Assembly (NCBI RefSeq): GCF_002847305.1
Contig: NZ_CP025408.1
Coordinates: forward strand, 2,749,001 to 2,813,000
Direction: 5' to 3'
Length of the DNA stretch: 64,000 bases
Origin: Paracoccus tegillarcae
GTDB lineage: Bacteria; Pseudomonadota; Alphaproteobacteria; Rhodobacterales; Rhodobacteraceae
The translations under genes were made by a program, and so were the position numbers. The notes under the pieces were generated by a model, which had not been told where the DNA came from, ran no database searches, and saw only the letters and a list, made by a program, of their open reading frames with translations. Shown one piece after another: positions 46,896 to 55,809 of this stretch; positions within the stretch are counted from its first letter, which is position 1, and each line of letters begins with the position of its first letter.

Positions 46896-48344
46896 ATGCC
46901 TCCGTATCCCGTCGCCGCGATAATGCTTTTGATCTGGCCGATTATCACGGCCATCATGTTTGCGCGGATGGAGCGAACCAGCGCCTTCATCTGGTCGATG
47001 TTGGCTGGATATATGTTTTTGCCCCCGAACATCGCGATTGACTTGCCCACTTTGCCCGGGCTGGGGAAAAATGAGATCATGTCCATGTCAGCGATGCTGA
47101 TGCTGTGGTTGGGCATGGGAAAGAAGTCGGGCGAGCGCGATCCGATGGAGGCGGATCTCGCACCAGTCATCCCCAGATCGATGGTGTTGATGATATCGAT
47201 GATGTTTCTCTCGATAATCCTGACGGGAATCAGCAACGGCTCGCCACTTGTCGAAGGTGTCAGCTATAAACCTGGGGTCGATACCACTCAGATCATAGGT
47301 AATTTGCTGCTGCAATATGTCGAATTGATCCCATTTTTCGTCGCCTTCAAGCTGCTGTCAACGCCTTCTCAGACCAGAAAACTGCTTCGGGCGTTCATGA
47401 TCGCCTTCCTGATCTATTCGCTGCCGATGCTGATGGAGGTGCGGCTGAGCCCACAGCTGAACACCTGGATCTATGGGTATTTCCAGCATGATTTCGCCCA
47501 GACATTTCGTTACAATGGCTACCGCCCGATCGTCTTCATGAATCACCCGATCTGGGTCGCCTCATTCGCCACAACCGGTTTTCTGGCCGCCTTGTGTCTG
47601 GCGCGGGCCTATGGCGCCGGGCCGCGGATGATTTTCCTCTTGTTGTATCTCGCGGCGGTGTTGGTGCTCTGCAAGACAATGACGGCGATCCTGATGTCGC
47701 TGATGGCCGCGCCGCTGATCCTTTTCGCTGCGCCGAGAACAGTGCTGACATTCAGCATGATACTGACATTGATCATGGTCTCATATCCGGTGCTGCGGCT
47801 ATTCAACGTGTTGCCAACCGACGAAATCGTCGCGTTTATCGAGGAATCGCAGCCTGAACGTGCTGGATCACTGGCCTTTCGCTTCGACAACGAATTCGTC
47901 CTGCTAGAGCGCGCGATGCTGCAGCCGCTATTCGGTTGGGGGCCTTGGGGGAGGAACTTTCCGGTGAATCCGGAGACCGGCCGGACACTTGCCATTGCTG
48001 ATGGCTATTGGGTGATAACGTTCGGAACACGCGGGATTTTCGGGTATTTGGCAATGTTCGGGGCGCTGGCGACGCCCGTTTTCATCATTTGGCGACGGCG
48101 CTACGAACTTCTGCTACGACATGACCGGCCGGCGGTCTTGATGGTCGCCACCGTGACTTTGTTGCTGGCAATCAATCTGTTCGAGTTGATCCCGAACGCG
48201 ACGTTGACGCCGCTGACCTGGCTGGTGACTGGCACGGTGCTGGGGCATGCCTGCCGTTTGCGCTATATTCGTGATGCACGCGGTCGCTGGAAGAAGCGTC
48301 AGGAGGAAACGCCGGAAAAAACTGGCATAAGGCACGCTCTTTGA
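46896..48344 (+). CDS. Wzy/O-antigen-ligase-like polysaccharide polymerase
   Basis: 482 aa, about 11 to 12 hydrophobic segments, with a periplasmic stretch between residues 320 and 360 ('GSLAFRFDNEFVLLERAMLQPLFGWGPWG' core elements: LeRAm, GwGpwG) typical of the Wzy_C/O-antigen ligase group. The basic C-terminal tail is cytoplasmic. It probably polymerises or ligates repeat units on undecaprenyl carriers. It is followed 96 bases later by the polyketide synthase on the same strand. Sequence-based substrate assignment is not possible. Confidence 0.8.
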   Translation: MPPYPVAAIMLLIWPIITAIMFARMERTSAFIWSMLAGYMFLPPNIAIDLPTLPGLGKNEIMSMSAMLMLWLGMGKKSGERDPMEADLAPVIPRSMVLMISMMFLSIILTGISNGSPLVEGVSYKPGVDTTQIIGNLLLQYVELIPFFVAFKLLSTPSQTRKLLRAFMIAFLIYSLPMLMEVRLSPQLNTWIYGYFQHDFAQTFRYNGYRPIVFMNHPIWVASFATTGFLAALCLARAYGAGPRMIFLLLYLAAVLVLCKTMTAILMSLMAAPLILFAAPRTVLTFSMILTLIMVSYPVLRLFNVLPTDEIVAFIEESQPERAGSLAFRFDNEFVLLERAMLQPLFGWGPWGRNFPVNPETGRTLAIADGYWVITFGTRGIFGYLAMFGALATPVFIIWRRRYELLLRHDRPAVLMVATVTLLLAINLFELIPNATLTPLTWLVTGTVLGHACRLRYIRDARGRWKKRQEETPEKTGIRHAL

Positions 48345-48439
48345 TGAATATTGTAATTTGACGTGTCGCCTATAGATGAACAGGTCATGCGATGTAAAAG
48401 TTGCTCTTGCCGGCGCAATGACGACGATATGGGAATGGA

Positions 48440-51400
48440 ATGAACGATAACCGCGATCCTCAATACGGACCCAATGACATCGCGATCATCGGCATGGCGG
48501 CCCAACTGCCGGGTGCCAGCGATGTCGCGGAGTACTGGCGCAACCTCTGCGAAGGTGTGGAATCGATCCAGCCTGTCAGCCGAGAGGATCTGCTTTCGCG
48601 CGGTGAATCGCCCGCGGCGCTGTCCGATCCGAATTACGTGCCTGCAGCGGCAATTCTTGGCCAGTTCGACGAATTCGATGCCGAGTTCTTTGGGCTGAGC
48701 CCCAAGGATGCGGCCATCATGGACCCGCAGCACCGCAAATTCCTTGAGACCTGCTGGCACGGGTTGGAAGATGCCGGCCATATGCCAGATCGCTTTGACG
48801 CGCCCATCGGCGTCTATGCGGGCTGCGGCATGGGAAGTTATTTTTACTTCAATGTGTGCGCAAATCGCGAGCTTGTCGAAAATGTCGGGCATTTTCTGTT
48901 GCGCCATACCGGGAATGACAAGGATTTCCTGTCGACCCGCGTCAGCCATATCTTTGACCTGACCGGCCCCAGTGTGAACATCCAGACGGCCTGCTCGACC
49001 TCTTTGGTTGCGGTTCATGCTGCCTGCCATTCGCTGTCTTCGGGCGAATGTGACATGGCGCTGGCCGGCGGCGTCACCATCGAGATGCCGCATGGGCGCG
49101 GATATCTGTACAAAGAGAATGAAATCCTGTCGCCTGACGGCCATTGCCACGCCTTTGACCATCGCGCGGCGGGGACCGTCTTTGGCAGCGGCTCGGCCGT
49201 GCTGGTCTTGCGCAGATTGTCCGACGCGCTGGCCGATGGCGACAATATCCGCGCCGTGATCCGGGGCAGCGCGATCAACAATGACGGCGCATCAAAGGCC
49301 GGCTATCTCGCGCCCAGCGTCGAGGGGCAGGCGCAGGCGGTGGCCGAGGCCTTGGTCATGTCGGGCGTCGGGCCAGAGCAGGTGGGTTACATCGAATGCC
49401 ACGGCACCGGCACCGCGCTTGGCGATCCGATCGAGATCGCGGCGCTGAACCAGGCTTTTGGTCGGGTTGAGGCAGGCGGCGAACGCGACGGGCCCTGCTA
49501 TGTCGGCTCGGTCAAGACGAATATCGGACATCTGGATACGGCTGCTGGCGCGGCCAGCGTGATCAAGGCAGTGCGCGCCTTGGAAGAGGGGGTGATCCCT
49601 CCGACTCTGGGCTTTCAGGCGCCGAACCCCGCCATCGATTTTGACGGCGGACCGTTTCAAGTCGCCGATAGACTCATCCAGTGGGAATCGTCGGGGCCGC
49701 GCCGGGCGGGCGTGAACTCTCTGGGCGTCGGCGGCACAAATGCGCATGTGGTGCTGGAGCAGGCACCTCAGGCGGCGGCGTCCGAGGAATCCGATTGGCC
49801 GTTTCAGATTTTCGCCGTCTCGGGCCGCAGCAAGGGGGCAGTCGACGGGAACGCCGCGCAACTGGCGGCCTGGCTGCGTCAGAACCCCGAGGCTGACATC
49901 GCAGATATTAGCCATACGCTGATCAATGGCCGCCGTGCCTTTGATCGTCGCAGGGTGCTGGTGGCGCGCGATGCGGCCGAGGCCGCGGCGCTTCTGGATG
50001 GCGGCGACCCCCATCGCGTCTTTGATCACCAGCCGCTTGGCCACGCGCCCGAGGTTGTCTTCATGCTGCCCGGCGGTGGCTCTCAATATGCGCTGATGGC
50101 GCGTGATCTTTACCAGACAGAGCCGGTTTTCCAGGACTGGATGGATCGCGGGTTGGATCATCTGGCGACGATTTCGGATCACGCGATCCGCGATATCTGG
50201 CTGGCCTCTGATGGTGACGCCGTCGCGGCGGATCGGCGGTTGCTGCAGCCTTCGGTTCAATTGCCGCTGCTGATGATCACCGAATATGCGCTGGCGCAGC
50301 TGTGGATGTCCTGGGGTGTCCAGCCCGCCGCGCTGATCGGGCACAGCATGGGCGAAAACACCGCCGCCGCCATCGCGGGGGTGATGCGGTTCGAGGATTG
50401 CATCGGTCTGGTGCATCTGCGCGGGCGGCTGTTTGATACGGTGCCCGAAGGCGGAATGCTGTCGGTGCCGATGCCTGCCCAGCAATTGCAGGCGATTCTG
50501 CCCGATGAGCTTGATCTGGGCGCGATCAACGCGACCGATCTGTGCGTCGTGTCAGGGCCCAAGGCGGCGCTGGACGACTTTGCCGCGCAGCTTCGCGGGC
50601 AAGAGGTCGAGGTTCAGGTCATCCCGATCAGCATTGCCGCGCATTCGCGGATGCTCGACCCGATCCTGTCCGATTTTCGCGCCTATCTGCAGTCTATCCC
50701 GCTGACGCCGCCGCAGATCCCGATCATCTCGAATCGCGATGGCGAACCGCTGCCCGATGCGGATGCCTGCGATCCGGAATACTGGGTCAGCCATCTGCGT
50801 GGCACGGTCGATTTCGCGGCGGGGATCGAGGCCCTGGCGCAAGACGACGCGCGCATCTTTCTGGAGGTCGGGCCGGGGCGGGCCATGTCCGGACTGGCGC
50901 AGGCCAATGCCGGGGTCAAGGCGCAGCAGGTGATTTCCAGCCTGCGCCACCCCAAGCACGAGGTCGCGGACGATCTGTATTTCATGACCGCGCTGGCTCG
51001 GGTCTGGGCGGCGGGCGGTCAGATCGACTGGCCGCAGATCTGGGGCGATGCGCGGCGTCGCCTTGTTTCGCTGCCCGGCTATGCGTTCCAGCGCAAGAGG
51101 TACTTTGTCGAGCCGACGGCCGGCACGCAACCCGCGCAGACCGCCCTGTCGCGGATCGAGGACCCGACAGATTGGGGCTGGCGGCCAAGCTGGCGTCTCT
51201 CTGCGCCGGATCTGGAACTGGACCATGCCGGCAACCCGCGTGGCGACGCACCAAAAGACCTGCTGATATTCGCCGATGATGCCGGTCTGGCCGATCGCGT
51301 GATCAGCCGGTTGCGCGATCTGGGCCACCGTGTCGCGACCGTGCGCGCGGGCGACCGGTTCGAGCGCGTCGGCAAGGGCGACTATCGCCTGCCACCCGAG

Positions 51401-54400
51401 GAACAGCGCGACGGTTACGAATTGCTGTTGGCCGGGCTGGCCGAGGACGGCGCACAGATAGACCTGATTGGCCATTTCTGGTCGGTGACAACCGGCCAAG
51501 AGGCGCGGGCCGGGTTCAGCGAGTTTCAGGACAGAATGAACCGTGGGTTCTTCAGCCTGCTGCATCTGGCGCAGGCGCTTGGTGATGAACTGGCGGATCA
51601 ACCGGTCACGCTGACCGCATTTTCAAACGACGCTTTGCGCGTTGCCGATGAGGACGCGCAGGCGCCCGACAAGGCCACCATTCAGGGGCCGCTCAAGGTG
51701 ATGCCGCGGGAATACCCGGCGCTGTCGACGCGGTTGGTTGATCTGCGTTTGCCGCAGCCCGCTCGCGGGTTTCTGCCCTTTGGCTCGCGCGTTGATCGCG
51801 CCGGGCTGGATCGGCTGGCCGCGCAGATGGTCCTGGAATTGCTGGGCACACCCGGCGAAGCCGTTGGCGAAACCGTGGCCTGGCGAGATGGGCGCAGGCT
51901 GGTCCAGCGTCTGACGCCCCAGGCTCTGACGCCGACCGAGGATGTGACCTTCGGGGTGACCTTTATCACCGGTGGCTTCGGCGGCATTGGTCAGGCGGTT
52001 GCACGCGATCTGGCGGCGGCGGGCGCTGCCCGGATTGCGCTGCTATCGCGTGAGGCACTGCCCGCAGACGGCACGATTCCCTTTTCTGCACGAGCGCGCC
52101 GGATGGCGGGCTTTGTCGAGGAATTGCGCGCCGCTGGCGCCGATGTCATCGCCGTGCAGGGCGATGTGACTAGCCCCGAGGATATGGCGCAGGCAGTTGC
52201 TACCTTGCGCGATCATTTCGGCGGACTGGACACGGTTATACATGCCGCCGGTATCATCAACGACGCGCTGATGGCGGGCAAAGCCGATGGCGAGGCTTGG
52301 GATGTGCTTGCCCCGAAGGTTCACGGCACCAAGGCGCTGATCGAGGCGCTGGCCGATGCGCCGCCTCGGCAGACGGTGCTGTTCGCCTCGACCAGCACGG
52401 CGACCGCGCCGGCAGGGCAGGTCGATTATGTCGCGGCCAATGAATATCTGAACGCCGTGGCCCGCAGCGCGCCGCCCGCGCTTGGCCGGGTGGTGGCGGT
52501 CAATTGGGGTGTTTGGTCCGATACCGGCATGGCCGCGCGCGCGATGCAGACCGAAGTGGCCGCGCCGTCTATTGCCTCGGAACAGAAGAATGCGGGTGAG
52601 GCGGCACCGCTGCTGGGCCGCGAGGCGGATGGCGGCGGCGGAATGCGCGAATTCCAGCGCCTGCTGACGACGAATGATTGGGTCATCGGCGGGCACCGCA
52701 CCGCGCAAGGACAGGCGCTGATGCCGGGCACTGGCAATCTGGAACTCTTCGCGCAGGCTCTGGTTGCAACCGGCACGCCCTTGCCGCTGCGGCTAAGTGA
52801 TGTGCTGTTCTTGCGCCCGCTTTATGTCGAAGATGGTGAGCCGACCGCCGTTTCGGTTCAGATCGAGACCGTCGAAGGCGCATCGCGCATCACCATCGTC
52901 GATCCTGACAGCGGCGATGCCTATGCCAGCGCGATGGGCGAAGCTGGCGCGGCCTCTGATCGCCGGCTTGAGGTTCCGACCGACTGGCAAGAACAGGCTG
53001 CAGCCGATGGCCCGGCGTTGGAATCTGCGCAGGAAACTGTGATGAACTTCGGCCCGCGCTGGAAGGTTCTGCGCGCCACGCGCCTGCACGGTGCGGAAGG
53101 CTGGGCCGAATTGCGCCTGCCGGCTGATCATGCGGCCGAGGCATCGGACCATCAGATGCATCCTGCGCTGCTGGACATCGCGACGGGTTGGGCCATGGGC
53201 CTGATCCCCGGTTGGTCGGGGGCGCATCTTTGGGTGCCAACGGGCTATGAGCGTCTGACGCTTTACGCGCCATTGGGTGCAGATCTGATCAGCCATGTTC
53301 GGTTGGCGGCTGGCAGCGCGGCTGAGGGGACGGCGCGTTTCGATGTGACGCTGGCGAGACCCGACGGTACCGTCTGCGCCGAGGTCACGGGTTTCACCCT
53401 GCGTCGGATGCAGGCGGGTTTGACCACGCAGCCCTCTGCAAAACCATCACGCGGGGCCGAGACACCGGGCGAAAAGCGGCTGCGTCACAATGTGTCGCAG
53501 GGCATTCCGGCGGCCTTTGGTCCGCAGGCGATGCGTCGTGCAATGGCGACGGGTGTGGCGCAGGTCTATGTCTCTTCGCTGGATTTGCCCGCGCTGGTGG
53601 CAGAGGCAGCCGCGCCCTCGACCCCGGCGGTGACCGGCGATCAGGGCTTTGAGCGTCCCGATCTGGACGGCGAATTCGTCGCGCCGGCTGCCGGCACGGA
53701 AAGCGAGCTTGCCTCGATCTGGGCCGACCTCCTGGGCGTTCGTCAGATCGGTGCAGAGGACAGCTTTTTCGATCTGGGCGGCCATTCGCTGGTCGCCGTG
53801 CGGATGTTCGGTCAGGTGCGCAAGGTGTTTGGCGTAGATCTGCCCATCTCGGCGCTGTTCGAGGCACCGAATGTGGCCAAGCTGGCGGCGCTGATCGAGG
53901 CGCGGGTTGGTCCGCGTGCAGGCACGCCTGTGACGGCGGGCGTGGACGGTGCGGCACCGGCGCAGACCGGGCCGTCGCGGCGCTATATCGTCGATATGGG
54001 CGGGCGCGAGGGTGGCACGCCGTTCTTCATCGTCGCCGGGATGTTCGGCAATGTGATGAACCTGCATCAGCTGGCACAGCGCGTCGGACAGGATCGCCGC
54101 TTTTTCGGCTTGCAGGCGCGGGGTCTGTTTGGCGAAGACAAGCCACATGAAAGCTTTGCCGAAGCCGCGCGCGATTATCTGGCCGAACTGCGTCAGGTGC
54201 AGCCCGAGGGGCCGTATCTGCTGGGCGGATTCTCAGGCGGCGGCTTGATCGCGCTGGAGATGGCGCGGCAATTGCGCGAGGTGGGCGAAGAGGTGGCCAT
54301 GCTGGTCATGCTGGATACGCCTTTGCCGATGCGCGCGGCGCTGAGCCGCCGCGACAAGGTGCTGATCCGTGCGCAGGAAATGCGCGAGCAAGGGCTGACC

Positions 54401-54826
54401 TTCTGGACCGATTGGGCCCGCAACAAGCTGCGCTATGAACTGCAGAAACGCCGCAAGGAACGCGATGCCGGACAAGAGGCAGAGGCCGCCGAAGGCTTTC
54501 AGGATCACGCCATCGAGGCCGCTTTCCGCGGTGCACTGCCCAAGATGGCGATGTCGGAATGGGATGGGCCTGTGACGCTGTTCCACCCGCCGCTGGATCA
54601 CCGCTACAGGGTTTCGGGCGGCCAGTGGGTGACCGCAGGGCGCGAGTATCTGATCCCCGACAATGGCTGGGGGCGCTGGATGCCCAAGCTGCAGGTGATC
54701 GAGGTGCCGGGCGATCACGACTCGATGGTGCTTGAACCAAATGTCCGCAGGCTAGGGACGCTGCTCTGCGACATCCTGCGACGCCATGACAGCCCCGGTG
54801 GCCGTCAGGCCGAAGCCGCGGAATAG
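48440..54826 (+). CDS. Type I polyketide synthase, KS-AT-KR-DH-ACP-TE
   Basis: 2128 aa. KS (about 10-440): Cys185 in ACSTSL, His321 in ECHGTGT, His364 in NIGHLD. AT (about 535-860): Ser636 in GHSMGE and an 'AAHS' specificity element, more like malonyl than methylmalonyl types. KR (structural part about 905-1150, catalytic 1170-1365): GGFGGIG at 1178-1184, Ser1317, Tyr1330, Asn1334. DH-like double hotdog (about 1400-1660): His1419 and Asp1579, but the spacing is HxxxxGxxxxP and the Asp motif reads DIATG. ACP: Ser1783 in GGHSL. TE: Ser1932 in GFSGG, Asp1959, His2093. One module, possibly iterative, ending in its own release domain. KR precedes DH, the reverse of the usual order. Sits in the surface-glycan locus. 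Confidence 0.93.
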   Translation: MNDNRDPQYGPNDIAIIGMAAQLPGASDVAEYWRNLCEGVESIQPVSREDLLSRGESPAALSDPNYVPAAAILGQFDEFDAEFFGLSPKDAAIMDPQHRKFLETCWHGLEDAGHMPDRFDAPIGVYAGCGMGSYFYFNVCANRELVENVGHFLLRHTGNDKDFLSTRVSHIFDLTGPSVNIQTACSTSLVAVHAACHSLSSGECDMALAGGVTIEMPHGRGYLYKENEILSPDGHCHAFDHRAAGTVFGSGSAVLVLRRLSDALADGDNIRAVIRGSAINNDGASKAGYLAPSVEGQAQAVAEALVMSGVGPEQVGYIECHGTGTALGDPIEIAALNQAFGRVEAGGERDGPCYVGSVKTNIGHLDTAAGAASVIKAVRALEEGVIPPTLGFQAPNPAIDFDGGPFQVADRLIQWESSGPRRAGVNSLGVGGTNAHVVLEQAPQAAASEESDWPFQIFAVSGRSKGAVDGNAAQLAAWLRQNPEADIADISHTLINGRRAFDRRRVLVARDAAEAAALLDGGDPHRVFDHQPLGHAPEVVFMLPGGGSQYALMARDLYQTEPVFQDWMDRGLDHLATISDHAIRDIWLASDGDAVAADRRLLQPSVQLPLLMITEYALAQLWMSWGVQPAALIGHSMGENTAAAIAGVMRFEDCIGLVHLRGRLFDTVPEGGMLSVPMPAQQLQAILPDELDLGAINATDLCVVSGPKAALDDFAAQLRGQEVEVQVIPISIAAHSRMLDPILSDFRAYLQSIPLTPPQIPIISNRDGEPLPDADACDPEYWVSHLRGTVDFAAGIEALAQDDARIFLEVGPGRAMSGLAQANAGVKAQQVISSLRHPKHEVADDLYFMTALARVWAAGGQIDWPQIWGDARRRLVSLPGYAFQRKRYFVEPTAGTQPAQTALSRIEDPTDWGWRPSWRLSAPDLELDHAGNPRGDAPKDLLIFADDAGLADRVISRLRDLGHRVATVRAGDRFERVGKGDYRLPPEEQRDGYELLLAGLAEDGAQIDLIGHFWSVTTGQEARAGFSEFQDRMNRGFFSLLHLAQALGDELADQPVTLTAFSNDALRVADEDAQAPDKATIQGPLKVMPREYPALSTRLVDLRLPQPARGFLPFGSRVDRAGLDRLAAQMVLELLGTPGEAVGETVAWRDGRRLVQRLTPQALTPTEDVTFGVTFITGGFGGIGQAVARDLAAAGAARIALLSREALPADGTIPFSARARRMAGFVEELRAAGADVIAVQGDVTSPEDMAQAVATLRDHFGGLDTVIHAAGIINDALMAGKADGEAWDVLAPKVHGTKALIEALADAPPRQTVLFASTSTATAPAGQVDYVAANEYLNAVARSAPPALGRVVAVNWGVWSDTGMAARAMQTEVAAPSIASEQKNAGEAAPLLGREADGGGGMREFQRLLTTNDWVIGGHRTAQGQALMPGTGNLELFAQALVATGTPLPLRLSDVLFLRPLYVEDGEPTAVSVQIETVEGASRITIVDPDSGDAYASAMGEAGAASDRRLEVPTDWQEQAAADGPALESAQETVMNFGPRWKVLRATRLHGAEGWAELRLPADHAAEASDHQMHPALLDIATGWAMGLIPGWSGAHLWVPTGYERLTLYAPLGADLISHVRLAAGSAAEGTARFDVTLARPDGTVCAEVTGFTLRRMQAGLTTQPSAKPSRGAETPGEKRLRHNVSQGIPAAFGPQAMRRAMATGVAQVYVSSLDLPALVAEAAAPSTPAVTGDQGFERPDLDGEFVAPAAGTESELASIWADLLGVRQIGAEDSFFDLGGHSLVAVRMFGQVRKVFGVDLPISALFEAPNVAKLAALIEARVGPRAGTPVTAGVDGAAPAQTGPSRRYIVDMGGREGGTPFFIVAGMFGNVMNLHQLAQRVGQDRRFFGLQARGLFGEDKPHESFAEAARDYLAELRQVQPEGPYLLGGFSGGGLIALEMARQLREVGEEVAMLVMLDTPLPMRAALSRRDKVLIRAQEMREQGLTFWTDWARNKLRYELQKRRKERDAGQEAEAAEGFQDHAIEAAFRGALPKMAMSEWDGPVTLFHPPLDHRYRVSGGQWVTAGREYLIPDNGWGRWMPKLQVIEVPGDHDSMVLEPNVRRLGTLLCDILRRHDSPGGRQAEAAE

Positions 54827-54836
54827 GATCCAAAAA

Positions 54837-55781
54837 ATGGCGCTGTTGCATGTCATCATCCTGAACTATCGCACGCCCGATATGACCCTGCGTTGTGTCG
54901 AGGCGGCCCTTGGCGCGATGGAGGGAATCGACGGCGGGATCACCATCGTCGAGAACGGATCAGAGGACGGATCGCTGCAGCGCTTGCAGGACGAGGGCAA
55001 GGCTCGGGGGTGGCTGGACGGCAACCGCGTGGCGCTGGTCGATAGCGGTCGCAATGGCGGTTTTGGTGCCGGCAACAATGTGGGCATTCGCGCGGGCCTG
55101 CCAGATGGTCGTCAGGCCGATCTGGTCTATCTGCTGAATTCGGATGCCTTTCCTCGCACCGACGCGATACGCGTCCTGATCGACTATCTTGCGGCCCATC
55201 CTGAATGCGGGATTGCCTGTTCGCGGCTGCGCGGCGACGATGACGTGCCGCATGATACGGCTTTTCGCTTTCCATCGGCTGGCGCTGAGTTCGAGGGTGC
55301 TGCGCGGTCTGGCCCGATCACGCGGATGTTTCGCGGCAAGGTCGTCACCATCCCGCAGCCCGATGCCTCGCGTGCCGTCGATTGGTCTGCTGGTGCCAGC
55401 ATGATGATCCGGCGCGAGGTGCTGGACGAGATCGGTCTCTTTGATGAGACCTTCTTTCTGTATTTCGAGGAAACGGATCTGTGCAGGCGGGCGGGTCAGG
55501 CCGGCTGGCAGACGCATTACGTCTGGGACAGTCTGGTGACGCATATCGGTTCGGCCAGCACCGGTGCAAAGACCTGGGCAACGGTGCCCGAATACTGGTA
55601 CGCGTCCCGACAGCATTATTTTCAAAAACATCACGGTCGGGCCGGGGCGTTTCTGGCCACGCTGGCCTGGCTAACGGGTGACGGTTTGTGGCGGCTGCGT
55701 TGTCTGGTGCAACGCCGCGATCACGACACGCCCAAGGGGCATGGCGGCCAGATGCTGAAGCGTGCGCTTGGACGCGGTTGA
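54837..55781 (+). CDS. Family 2 glycosyltransferase (rhamnosyltransferase-like)
   Basis: 314 aa from ATG 54837, with AGGAT upstream and only 10 bases after the PKS stop. GT-A fold: 'VIILNYRTPDMTLRCVEA' at the start, 'NGGFGAGNNVGIRAG' (nucleotide-sugar site), 'YLLNSDAFP' in the DXD-like position, 'GASMMIRREVLDEIGLFDETFFLYFEETDLCRR' region with the ED motif. It resembles WbbL-type rhamnosyltransferases. Located between PKS and NRPS genes in one operon, it probably glycosylates their product or adds to the glycan that carries it. Confidence 0.9.
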   Translation: MALLHVIILNYRTPDMTLRCVEAALGAMEGIDGGITIVENGSEDGSLQRLQDEGKARGWLDGNRVALVDSGRNGGFGAGNNVGIRAGLPDGRQADLVYLLNSDAFPRTDAIRVLIDYLAAHPECGIACSRLRGDDDVPHDTAFRFPSAGAEFEGAARSGPITRMFRGKVVTIPQPDASRAVDWSAGASMMIRREVLDEIGLFDETFFLYFEETDLCRRAGQAGWQTHYVWDSLVTHIGSASTGAKTWATVPEYWYASRQHYFQKHHGRAGAFLATLAWLTGDGLWRLRCLVQRRDHDTPKGHGGQMLKRALGRG

Positions 55782-55809
55782 CGGGTAAGTGGGATTAGAA
55801 GGGCGAGAC

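Noticed and set aside
49292..50485. A 397-codon open frame antisense to the KS/AT part of the PKS
   Set aside because: The plus strand has all PKS active-site motifs here; the antisense product is Arg/His-rich without recognisable domains.
55789..55809. Upstream GTG/ATG-like start for the NRPS at 55789
   Set aside because: The Fmt-like fold starts at the ATG at 55810, which has a better ribosome site (AGAAGGGCGAG).
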